From the NCBI GenBank assembly GCA_022709925.1, contig JAKLHX010000012.1, positions 1-15,399 of the forward strand: 15,399 nucleotides of DNA, read 5' to 3'. Positions within the stretch are counted from its first letter, which is position 1. Every line of letters begins with the position of its first letter. A program made the position numbers and the translations under genes. Source of the DNA: Candidatus Margulisiibacteriota bacterium. Its GTDB lineage: Bacteria; Margulisbacteria; WOR-1; JAKLHX01. Positions 6,337 to 13,298 of the stretch are shown one piece after another. Under the pieces are notes generated by a model. That model made no database searches. It saw nothing but the letters and a program-made list of their open reading frames with translations, and had not been told where the DNA came from.

Positions 6337-7688
6337 ACGAAGGAAAAAAGAACATCCTGGTAGTGGACGACGAGAAAGGCGTCAGGGAATCCATCAAAAT
6401 GACGCTGAAAGACCGCTACCTGATAACAGAAGCGCATACGGGACACAGTGCCATATCAAAAATGCTGAAAGAGCCGATCGACCTGGTACTCCTGGATCTT
6501 AACCTTCCTGACACCAACGGGATAAAAGTACTTAAAGAGCTTAAAAGGATCGATGAGTCGGTCAACGTGATAATGATCACTGCCGATAACGCGGTAAAAA
6601 CTGCCGTCCAAGCCATGAAATTGGGCGCCTATGACTATATCACAAAACCTTTCAACATAGACGAACTGATACAGCTCGTCGCAAAAGCCATTGAAAAGAC
6701 CTCCATACAAAAAGAGAACATCTATCTGCGGGCTTCCGCCGTGAAAGAGGGATTTAAAATTATCGGCAAGAGCCCAAAGATCAAAGAGGTCATTGACTTC
6801 ATAGAAGATGTCGCAAAAAGCTCGTCAACGGTCCTGATATCCGGAGAGACCGGGGTCGGGAAAGAACTTGTAGCAAGACAGATACATAAAAATTCTTTGC
6901 GTTCCAAAAAATTGTTCGTCCCGGTCAATTGCGCGGCAATACCGGAGAACCTTCTTGAATCAGAACTTTTCGGACATGAAAAAGGTGCGTTCACGGGCGC
7001 AATGGACAGGTATATAGGTAAATTCGAGATAGCCAGCGGAGGGACCCTCTTCCTTGATGAGGTGGGTACGCTCCCGAACGCAATGCAGGCAAAGCTTTTA
7101 AGGGTCCTGCAAGACAAGACGATCGAGCGTCTTGGCGCGGAAAAACCGATCCCCGTGGACATAAGGATAATATCGGCAACGAATCTTGACCTTAAAAAAG
7201 AAGTGGAAGACGGAAAATTCAGGGAAGACCTCTACTACAGGCTCAACGTCATCCCGATCCATGTGCCGGCCTTGAGGGAAAGGAAAGAGGACATCCCTTT
7301 GCTCGCGGATCATTTCATAAAGAAATACTCATCCGCTTTGGGCAAGACCATATCCGGCTTTTCGCAGGAAGCTATAAAAACGCTTGTCGCATACAACTGG
7401 CCCGGGAATATAAGGGAACTTGAGAACCTTGTGGAAAGACTGGTGGTCTTGGGCAAAGGATCCGTCATAAACAGGGAGGATCTGCCGAGAGAAGTGTCGA
7501 ATAACCGTTCATCGGCCACGGGAACGCAGATACAATATAAAAGCCTCAAAGAAGCGACATTGGCGTTCGAGAAGGACTTCATTGATAACATAATAGCAAA
7601 GACAGGCGGCAACAAGGTCCAAGCCGCTAAATTGCTGGGCGTTCACAGGAACACTTTAAGTCAGAGAGAAAAGAGGCTTAATAAGTGA
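6333..7688 (+). CDS. Sigma-54-dependent response regulator (NtrC/ZraR/AtoC class), intact
   Basis: 451 residues. Receiver domain 6-120: acidic pair D12/D13, phosphoacceptor D55, T83 and K105. AAA+ domain about 143-375: Walker A GETGVGKE (171-178), the sigma-54-contacting GAFTGA (218-223), Walker B LFLDE with D242/E243, and arginine fingers R297 and R303 in FREDLYYRLN. A Fis-type DNA-binding end follows (about 405-451, NKVQAAKLLGVHRNTLSQREKRL). Once phosphorylated, such proteins oligomerise and use ATP to open sigma-54 promoters. It overlaps rpoN by 4 bp; an AGAGG Shine-Dalgarno precedes the ATG. No sensor kinase is adjacent. It is followed by an array of dyads and a sigma-54 promoter, its likely target. 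Confidence 0.95.
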   Translation: MNEGKKNILVVDDEKGVRESIKMTLKDRYLITEAHTGHSAISKMLKEPIDLVLLDLNLPDTNGIKVLKELKRIDESVNVIMITADNAVKTAVQAMKLGAYDYITKPFNIDELIQLVAKAIEKTSIQKENIYLRASAVKEGFKIIGKSPKIKEVIDFIEDVAKSSSTVLISGETGVGKELVARQIHKNSLRSKKLFVPVNCAAIPENLLESELFGHEKGAFTGAMDRYIGKFEIASGGTLFLDEVGTLPNAMQAKLLRVLQDKTIERLGAEKPIPVDIRIISATNLDLKKEVEDGKFREDLYYRLNVIPIHVPALRERKEDIPLLADHFIKKYSSALGKTISGFSQEAIKTLVAYNWPGNIRELENLVERLVVLGKGSVINREDLPREVSNNRSSATGTQIQYKSLKEATLAFEKDFIDNIIAKTGGNKVQAAKLLGVHRNTLSQREKRLNK

Positions 7689-7689
7689 A

Positions 7690-7742
7690 GTGCACAGCGA
7701 TATGTGCATACGATGCACAAAAACATGTGCATATAAGCATGT
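7690..7742 (+). promoter_or_regulatory. Phased inverted-repeat array, probable activator-binding sites
   Basis: TGTGCATACGATGCACA (7703-7719) is a perfect 7-3-7 dyad. The left arm TGTGCAT recurs at 7726-7732, exactly 23 bp further. A right arm GTGCACA lies at 7690-7696, exactly 23 bp before the dyad's own right arm at 7713. A decayed right arm (AGCATGT) lies at 7736-7742. These sites centre about 65 to 110 bp upstream of the predicted start of the sigma-54 promoter at 7773-7790, the normal place for enhancer sites of NtrC-type activators. Confidence 0.7.
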
Positions 7743-7772
7743 CGCGGGAAGGATCCATCTCTAAAACCGTCT

Positions 7773-7790
7773 TTGGCATGTAAATTGCTA
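7773..7790 (+). promoter_or_regulatory. Sigma-54 (-24/-12) promoter
   Basis: TTGGCATGTAAATTGCTA matches the RpoN consensus (TGGCAYR-N4-TTGCW) at nearly every position, with GG (7775-7776) and GC (7787-7788) separated by exactly 10 bp. The predicted start is near 7800, giving a leader of about 21 nt that contains the GGAGG of the next gene. The phased dyads lie just upstream, and rpoN plus an activator are the preceding genes. Confidence 0.85.
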
Positions 7791-7820
7791 TTAACGATAG
7801 GTAGAAGGAGGAACAAAAAA

Positions 7821-8156
7821 ATGGACGAAAAAAACCTGCATCCGGTCACTACATCGAAGGTTTCTCCGGCAAGAGAAGAAGCTCTGTTGTTCGGGATAAA
7901 AGATACCGACAAGATCGAATCATTTGAAAGCATGCTTTCGGAGCTTTTACGGTTCTCCGACAGTATCCCTGAAGCCATAGCAAAAATGGTCAAGGCCGCC
8001 CTTGCCTGCGAGTTCGGCAGCAAGGTGCTCGAACACAAGAAATGTGATAGTATGGTGAAAGCCATATCGCAGGGAATAATGTCCGATACGGAGCTTAGAA
8101 GACAAGCCCTGCTCATAATGGACCGTTTAGCGAAAGCCGATGAGCTCAACGCATGA
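7821..8156 (+). CDS. Small protein of unknown function in the sigma-54 controlled unit
   Basis: 111 residues; I do not recognise a family. It starts at the ATG at 7821, with AAGGAGG nine bases upstream; an in-frame TTG further up lies inside the -24/-12 promoter and is rejected. The sequence is predicted mostly helical, soluble and charged, with no signal peptide or membrane segment. It has two cysteines, at about residues 64 and 76. The C-terminal half (SMVKAISQGIMSDTELRRQALLIMDRLAKADEL) looks amphipathic. Its stop overlaps the ATG of the degenerate activator by 4 bp (ATGA), so the two proteins are coupled and may act together. A binding partner or modulator of the activator is one possibility, without direct evidence. 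Confidence 0.8.
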   Translation: MDEKNLHPVTTSKVSPAREEALLFGIKDTDKIESFESMLSELLRFSDSIPEAIAKMVKAALACEFGSKVLEHKKCDSMVKAISQGIMSDTELRRQALLIMDRLAKADELNA

Positions 8157-9505
8157 ACAAAGACAGACCTTTTATACTTATCGTAGATGACGAAGCAAGC
8201 ATCAGGGAATCTTTCAGTTTGATCCTTCAGGACGATTACAACATCATCACCGCTTCTACCGGAGAAGCCGCGCTCAAAAAGGCAGTCGACAATAAAATAG
8301 ACCTGGTCTTTCTGGACATAAGGATGCCCGGCATGGACGGCATGGAAACGCTCAAAATGCTAAAAGATATCGATGAATCCATAGAAGTAATAATGGTCAC
8401 TGCAATAAACGACGTCCAAAAAGCAGGAGAAGCGATACAGATCGGTGCAGACAATTATATAGTAAAGCCTTTCGATGTGGACCAGATAATGGCCATGGCA
8501 AAAGCGCTTACGGGCAAGAGAAGCTTGAAACATGCGGCAAAACAAATAAGGCAAAAAGCCGCAAAAGATCTTTCTTTCCCCGAATTCCTGGGACAGAGCA
8601 AGTATGCACAGAATATCATCCAACAAATAGATAGTTATGCCGGCACAGACACGCCCTTAATAATATTCGGCGAGTCCGGGACCGAGAAAGAATCCATAGC
8701 TTTTCTTATCCACTCAAGAAGCAGGAGAAAAGACTCCGCATTCCTGACGCTGAACATATCGAAGCATGAAAATGAAAAAGAACTGTTCAAAAAACTTTTC
8801 GGGATCGGCAAGGGGACCTTTGTTTACGACCTCGGGAAAGGCACCGGAATGCTTGAAGAGTCTTCTGGCGGAACGATGCTCATAAACAATATCGAGAACG
8901 CCCCCCAAAAGGTCCAAGAAGCGCTCATCGAAATGATAGACAAAAAGGCCATAAAAAGGTCGGGGAGCTCGGAATGGATACAGGTAAACACAAGACTGAT
9001 CTTTTCTTCTTCCGCGGGACCGCGCGAGAGTGAAGAGCCCAGCATTTTTGACAAGGTCAGCGACTCCATATCAATTGCGCCTCTCAGAGATCGCCGAGAA
9101 GACATCCAGGATATAACTACTGGACTTATAGAACAATACAACGGGTCATTGAACCGGAACATAAAAGGGATAAGCGGCGATGCCCAGGAAGTTTTGAACT
9201 CATATCCGTGGCCGGCGAACATGGCGGAATTGACTAATACTATAAAAAGGGTCTTTATCTCCGGGACGAAAGACAACATCAATACGCTTGACATGCCATT
9301 TGATATCCTCATGAACTCCGGAGCGGTGTCTTATATTGAAGAAGCCGAGTTTTTGTCGTTGAACGGACTTTCAGCGGAATTTGACAAGGAATTCATATTG
9401 AAGATACTTAAGAGGACCAATTTTGACACTAAACTATCGGCCAAAATACTGGGAATAAATCCCTCGATACTGGCCTCTAAGATCGAAACCCTTGAAATAA
9501 AGTAG
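8153..9505 (+). CDS. Degenerate sigma-54 activator paralogue (receiver intact, AAA+ motifs lost)
   Basis: 450 residues, co-linear with the intact activator two genes upstream. The receiver is complete at the same positions (D12/D13, D55, T83, K105). The AAA+ region keeps its overall outline but not its working parts: Walker A reads GESGTEKE (173-180) with the last glycine changed to glutamate; GAFTGA is replaced by GTFVYD (221-226); Walker B reads LINN (N245/N246 instead of D/E); and the arginine-finger segment has no arginines (IFDKVSDSIS, about 298-307). The Fis-like end is recognisable but changed (LSAKILGINPSILASKIETL). There are no frameshifts or stops over 1.35 kb, so the gene appears maintained. 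It probably cannot activate sigma-54 and may regulate the intact paralogue. Translation is coupled to the 111-residue protein. Confidence 0.92.
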   Translation: MNKDRPFILIVDDEASIRESFSLILQDDYNIITASTGEAALKKAVDNKIDLVFLDIRMPGMDGMETLKMLKDIDESIEVIMVTAINDVQKAGEAIQIGADNYIVKPFDVDQIMAMAKALTGKRSLKHAAKQIRQKAAKDLSFPEFLGQSKYAQNIIQQIDSYAGTDTPLIIFGESGTEKESIAFLIHSRSRRKDSAFLTLNISKHENEKELFKKLFGIGKGTFVYDLGKGTGMLEESSGGTMLINNIENAPQKVQEALIEMIDKKAIKRSGSSEWIQVNTRLIFSSSAGPRESEEPSIFDKVSDSISIAPLRDRREDIQDITTGLIEQYNGSLNRNIKGISGDAQEVLNSYPWPANMAELTNTIKRVFISGTKDNINTLDMPFDILMNSGAVSYIEEAEFLSLNGLSAEFDKEFILKILKRTNFDTKLSAKILGINPSILASKIETLEIK

Positions 9506-9509
9506 GAAC

Positions 9510-9593
9510 TGCCTGAGGCCGGAATCGAACCGGCATGAGTTTGCACTCAAGGGATTTTAAGTCCCTCGTGTCTACCAATTCCACCACTCAGGC
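9510..9593 (-). tRNA. tRNA-Leu (anticodon TAA)
   Basis: An 84-nt class II tRNA with the acceptor GCCTGAG/CTCAGGC perfectly paired, discriminator A73, anticodon stem AGGGA/TCCCT around loop CTTAAAA (anticodon complement of 9557-9559), a long variable arm (GAGTGCAAACTC) and T arm GCCGG-TTCGATT-CCGGC. CCA is not encoded, unlike the initiator tRNA in this window. The 5' end abuts the FtsB/DivIC-type gene with no spacer, and the 3' end is 4 bp from the convergent degenerate activator's stop. Confidence 0.95.
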
Positions 9594-9860
9594 CTATTCT
9601 GCATATAAGACCTTATAAGCTGTTTCGCCGTTCTTTACCAGTCCTAGCTTTTGTCTTGAAACGGCCTCTATGTAGGCATTGCTGTCCAGCTGCTTTATCT
9701 TGGACAAAAGCATTTTCTGTTTCTTTGTCTCTAGAACAATGCCTTTCAAGGTCTTTTCTTCGGTATTCTTAAGCGATTCATATTTAATGATATCGCTTCT
9801 TGCAACGGTCAAGAACAGCAAGACCATAAAAATCATTAATAAAAAATCGTATCTGATCAT
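9594..9860 (-). CDS. FtsB/DivIC family septum formation initiator
   Basis: 88 residues with a short cytoplasmic N-terminus, one membrane segment (about 5-21, FLLMIFMVLLFLTVA), a coiled-coil-like stretch (about 28-60), and the family end SRQKLGLVKNGETAYKVL (about 68-85), which matches the R..LGlv.pGE motif of FtsB/DivIC. These small bitopic proteins join FtsL and FtsQ/DivIB at the division site. The call rests on layout and the short end motif. It starts 9 bp after the O-antigen-ligase-like gene, with no clear Shine-Dalgarno, and its TAG is directly followed by tRNA-Leu, so the tRNA is probably processed from the same transcript. Confidence 0.8.
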   Translation of the reverse strand: MIRYDFLLMIFMVLLFLTVARSDIIKYESLKNTEEKTLKGIVLETKKQKMLLSKIKQLDSNAYIEAVSRQKLGLVKNGETAYKVLYAE

Positions 9861-9869
9861 TTATTTTGT

Positions 9870-12443
9870 CTAACGCAGCATCCCGAGCATTCTTTTAGCA
9901 AACTCATTGCCCGGATCGATAGAGAGAGTCTGTTCAAATTCCTGTCGCGCCCTTGTCCTGTCGCCGGAATTGATATAGTAGGCGCCCAGTCCGTTGTGGA
10001 GTAGCGGGTTAGCAGGGTCTATCATCATCGCCTCCTGGAACTTATTGAAAGCCTCGCTCTTCTTCCCTTTCTGGAGGAATACCATGCCGACACCGACCAT
10101 AGCCCTTACATCAGAAGGATTGATCGCAAGCGCATCGGAATATCTGCTGAATGCTTTGTCAGGAAGATTTGTTTCGCGGTACAGGTCGCCAAGCGCGACT
10201 AAAAGATCGGGATTCGACGGAAATATCTCAAGGGGCGCTTCAAGGATCTTGAATGCTTTATCGGTCTGTCCTGTCTGTCTGTAATACCTGTAGATCGACC
10301 TGCCTATGTCAATATTGGTCGGGTTTGCATCAAACGCCTTTTCATAAAGTTTGATCGCCCCGTTTATATCTCCTCTTCTTTCCAGTATATAGCTCAGGTT
10401 CTGATAGGCTTCCGCATAATACCTGTCTATGGTGATCGCTTTTCTGCTCAACTCCTCGGCCGAACCAAGAAAATTCCCTTTCCCCAGATCGTTCAAGATT
10501 ATGTACGCCCTGCCTGACATATAAAAATTATCCGCATTGTAAGGGTCGACTTTCTGTCCTTTTGAGAATATCGAGATCGCTTTGTTCAGAAGATCGGGAT
10601 CAGGCGGCTGTCCGACCTTGCTGTTCATGATGGTCATCCCGTAATGCGTGTAATATCCTCCGTCAAACGTCATATACCGCAGAGCCTTATCGAACTCTTC
10701 GAATGACCTTCCGTACTGTCCCGACAAAGAAGAATTTTGCGCGGACTTGAAGAACTTGTCGCCTATATACGGAAAAGAGGAAACATAGATCAAAGCTCCG
10801 ATAAGCACCCAGATGATGATTATGAGCTCTACTTTCACTTTTGCAGGCTTTGAGTCCTCTTTTTCGGACTCAGGAGCTATCATGCCCATGATTATCCAGA
10901 ACAAAGACGTTATGGCAACTACGCCGAAGCTGAACTGGTTCTGGGCAAGATACGAAGCCATCGCCCCTATAAGCCCTGCAATGAACACCTTTTTTGAAGG
11001 ATCTGCCTTTACCTGGCTTATGCCGAACCAGATAATAAACACTAGCATCCACACATATACAACAAGCCCCAAAACGCCCCTAGTCACCGTCATATCAAGA
11101 GTCTCGTTATGGCATCTGTCCTGTTTGACGTGAAATGCTTCTTTATATCTGAATTTCGGAGTCTCATGCTGAGGGAACACCATCTTTATCACTTCCGGGC
11201 CTATTCCCAGTAATGGCCTTTCCGATATGACGCTGAAAGCGCTTGTCCATGTCTCGATACGGCTTCCGGCCGCGCCTTGTGCCTCTATCTTTGGGGCGCC
11301 TTCAGATTTGGAAACGGATATCTCGTTCATCATCCTGTTCAGCTGCACCATGCTTATGTTCGCCATAGATACGGCCCCGACTATCAATACGCCCGCCATA
11401 AAAGTGGCGATCTTCCATTTGTTCTCGAACAAGACCTGCCGTCCCGCTATTATCGCAAAGACCGAGATCCCGCACAAAAGGCCTACAAGACCTCCCCTGC
11501 TCTGGGTCGACAATATGCCTGCGGATATCATGAAAAGCGAGATCGTTATAGAAAAAGAAGACAGCCTATAATCCAAGTCCTCCAGGCCGAACGCGTAATA
11601 TATAGCGAGGCCTACCACTATAAAGAACACCAGCAGCCACCTGAAGAAATATATATTCCCGTCGACAAAATATATCGCATAGACAAAAATAGCCGGGACC
11701 GAAAAAAAACACACAAAATATTTCAACTGGAAGACCAGCTCGTTCCAATCGACCGCATATTTCGGTTTTTTGCCGTTTTGTTTATTTTTAAGATGTTTTT
11801 TTGTGGGTTGAGGCGGTTCTTTTTTTACAAAATATATCGGCATGTTCTTTTTGAGCGTGAACAACAGATAAACTCCCATCAAGAACGCCATATCGAGATA
11901 TGCCGCCAAAAAATTCGGCTGCCCTATCATAGCGATTATCCTCTCGTTTGTGACCACGCCGCCCCACGCATACGGGTCCAAACCAGCTCTTTGGATTATC
12001 CCGTATATCGCCATCACAAGCGCCGCCATTACCGAAAGGATCATTATCCTGCGTTTCTTTTCAAGAGTAGTGATGAAATTCGTGGTCAGGAAGAACAGTA
12101 CCACATAATTAAGAATAGTGATGAAACCTTCGTATCTGCCGTAAGAACCTATGAATGTTATCCACACATTGATCGAAAATATCGTGGCGGCCGCGACCAC
12201 AAGAAGATATGTGAGCACCGGCATGTCCATAGGGGTCCTTACGAACTTGTTGCCTCTTGTCGAGAGCAGTTTTGTACTTATCAATCCCAAAATGATAAGG
12301 GTAAGTGCCCTTATCCAGGTCGCTTTGCTCAAAGAAAAAACAATGCCTATTCTCCTGTCAAAGAACAACGGGGCAAAAAGGACCAGGGCAAGGAAAGTGA
12401 TCTCTATGGCGATATCAAGGTATTTTGAAAATTTCTCTGGCAT
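9870..12443 (-). CDS. O-antigen ligase/Wzy_C-family membrane protein fused to TPR repeats
   Basis: 857 residues. Residues 10-560 contain about a dozen hydrophobic segments. Family signs are GSYGRYEGF (99-107), QSRGG (314-318), and a large external loop (about 360-455) with RIETWTSAFSVISERPLLGIGPE (395-417) and H445-N446-E447, matching the Wzy_C/WaaL loop whose Arg and His residues act in glycan transfer from a lipid carrier. A lysine-rich hydrophilic insert lies at about 205-230. Residues 565-857 form several TPRs (for example KAISIFSKGQKVDP, AIKLYEKAFDANP, AFNKFQEAMMIDP), probably outside the membrane and binding a partner. It may be an O-antigen ligase or a protein O-oligosaccharyltransferase; its place beside prepilin peptidase hints at pilin glycosylation. 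No Shine-Dalgarno is visible before the ATG. Confidence 0.85.
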   Translation of the reverse strand: MPEKFSKYLDIAIEITFLALVLFAPLFFDRRIGIVFSLSKATWIRALTLIILGLISTKLLSTRGNKFVRTPMDMPVLTYLLVVAAATIFSINVWITFIGSYGRYEGFITILNYVVLFFLTTNFITTLEKKRRIMILSVMAALVMAIYGIIQRAGLDPYAWGGVVTNERIIAMIGQPNFLAAYLDMAFLMGVYLLFTLKKNMPIYFVKKEPPQPTKKHLKNKQNGKKPKYAVDWNELVFQLKYFVCFFSVPAIFVYAIYFVDGNIYFFRWLLVFFIVVGLAIYYAFGLEDLDYRLSSFSITISLFMISAGILSTQSRGGLVGLLCGISVFAIIAGRQVLFENKWKIATFMAGVLIVGAVSMANISMVQLNRMMNEISVSKSEGAPKIEAQGAAGSRIETWTSAFSVISERPLLGIGPEVIKMVFPQHETPKFRYKEAFHVKQDRCHNETLDMTVTRGVLGLVVYVWMLVFIIWFGISQVKADPSKKVFIAGLIGAMASYLAQNQFSFGVVAITSLFWIIMGMIAPESEKEDSKPAKVKVELIIIIWVLIGALIYVSSFPYIGDKFFKSAQNSSLSGQYGRSFEEFDKALRYMTFDGGYYTHYGMTIMNSKVGQPPDPDLLNKAISIFSKGQKVDPYNADNFYMSGRAYIILNDLGKGNFLGSAEELSRKAITIDRYYAEAYQNLSYILERRGDINGAIKLYEKAFDANPTNIDIGRSIYRYYRQTGQTDKAFKILEAPLEIFPSNPDLLVALGDLYRETNLPDKAFSRYSDALAINPSDVRAMVGVGMVFLQKGKKSEAFNKFQEAMMIDPANPLLHNGLGAYYINSGDRTRARQEFEQTLSIDPGNEFAKRMLGMLR

Positions 12444-12504
12444 ATATATAGTTCAAATAATAGCAATTTTAGCGTTCATCTACAAGTCAGCCGGATTTCA
12501 GCGG

Positions 12505-13257
12505 CTAAAAATACCAGGACCATATCGCGGGGCCAAAAAAGATGACGACAAGTGCGGCAACGGCCATGAATGGCCCGAAGGGGATCTCTTCCCCCCTTTT
12601 TTTTATCTTAAGACCAAGCAGAATAAGAGAGATCACGGCTCCCAGAAGAAAAGACAGCATGATAGAAAGTATCATCCCTTCGATACCAAAAAAGGCCCCC
12701 AACATAGAAGCAAGAAGGACATCTCCTTCTCCCATAGCTTCCTTCTTATACAGAAACCATCCTATCTGTCTGACAAGTAGAAAGAATAATCCACCGATGA
12801 CCATGGCAATTAGGGAAGATATTATCCCGCCGGTATACAATCCGTATAATATCCCGGTAACAATGCCTCCAAAACTTAGATAATCGTGTATCGTTTGGGT
12901 CTCAAGATCGGTAAATATTATGACGATAAGCAAAGATACGAATACGGCATGGAACACGGAATCGATCCCTAGGCCGAACTTAAAGAACACCGAGACAAAA
13001 AGCAGGGAGGTCGCGATCTCTACGATCGGGTACCTGACGGATATCGCTCCTTTGCAATACCTGCACTTGCCGCGCAAAGAAAAATAGCTGAGTACCGGTA
13101 CAAGGTCCATGAAAGAAAGCCTGTGGCCGCATTTCGGGCAATTTGAAGGCGGATATACTATAGACCGCTCCTGAGGCAGACGGCAGATACAAACGTTCAA
13201 AAAACTCCCGACAACCAGCCCTAAAACTAACACTGTAATAACGAAAACTAAATCCAT
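12505..13257 (-). CDS. pilD: Type IV prepilin peptidase / N-methyltransferase
   Basis: 250 residues with the A24 peptidase layout: an N-terminal membrane segment, GSFLNVCICRLP (17-28), a zinc-binding loop with two CxxC pairs (C40/C43 and C65/C68), then several membrane segments carrying the catalytic aspartates D117 (in FTDLETQTIHD) and D179 (in the GEGD motif, 176-179), and PFGPF near the end (226-230). It cleaves type IV prepilin-like leader peptides at the inner membrane and, in the zinc-loop form, also methylates the new N-terminus. AAGAGG lies 9 bp upstream of the ATG. It follows trpB by 40 bp (the gap is mainly a palindromic repeat) and precedes the ligase-like gene by 61 bp. No pilin gene is in the window. 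Confidence 0.95.
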   Translation of the reverse strand: MDLVFVITVLVLGLVVGSFLNVCICRLPQERSIVYPPSNCPKCGHRLSFMDLVPVLSYFSLRGKCRYCKGAISVRYPIVEIATSLLFVSVFFKFGLGIDSVFHAVFVSLLIVIIFTDLETQTIHDYLSFGGIVTGILYGLYTGGIISSLIAMVIGGLFFLLVRQIGWFLYKKEAMGEGDVLLASMLGAFFGIEGMILSIMLSFLLGAVISLILLGLKIKKRGEEIPFGPFMAVAALVVIFFGPAIWSWYF

Positions 13258-13270
13258 AATAACCTCTTAT

Positions 13271-13298
13271 GTACGGACCGGTCGCGACCCGCCCCTTC
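13271..13298 (-). repeat. Palindromic repeat between trpB and pilD (28 bp)
   Basis: On the minus strand it reads GAAGGGGCGGG, core TCGCGA, then CCGGTCCGTAC. Its ends match those of the copies at 2492-2522 and 2671-2721 (GTAGGGG... and ...GTCCGTAC) while the core differs (GGTCGCGACC instead of GGTTT/AAACC). It directly follows the trpB stop codon, in the same orientation relative to transcription as the other copies. Confidence 0.65.

Noticed and set aside
7773..7820. A longer start (TTG at 7773) for the 111-residue protein
   Set aside because: The extra codons overlap the -24/-12 promoter and lie upstream of the predicted transcript start; the ATG at 7821 has a strong Shine-Dalgarno.
8153..9505. 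Calling the degenerate activator a pseudogene
   Set aside because: It has full length, no stops or frameshifts, an intact receiver domain, coupled translation and a strong dedicated promoter upstream, which argue for a maintained gene with a changed role.
9530..9548. A -24/-12-like sequence CGGCATGAGTTTGCAC on the plus strand
   Set aside because: GG and GC are separated by 9 bp instead of 10, and it is simply part of tRNA-Leu; no plus-strand gene follows.
11277..12428. A 383-codon open frame on the plus strand
   Set aside because: It lies wholly antisense to the O-antigen-ligase-like gene, is rich in Tyr, Arg and His with no recognisable domain, and is a by-product of codon use on the other strand.
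12489..12506. Hairpin AGCCG...CGGCT at the end of pilD
   Set aside because: The stem is only 5 bp with an 8-nt loop and no T-run follows on the minus strand, so it is not a credible terminator.
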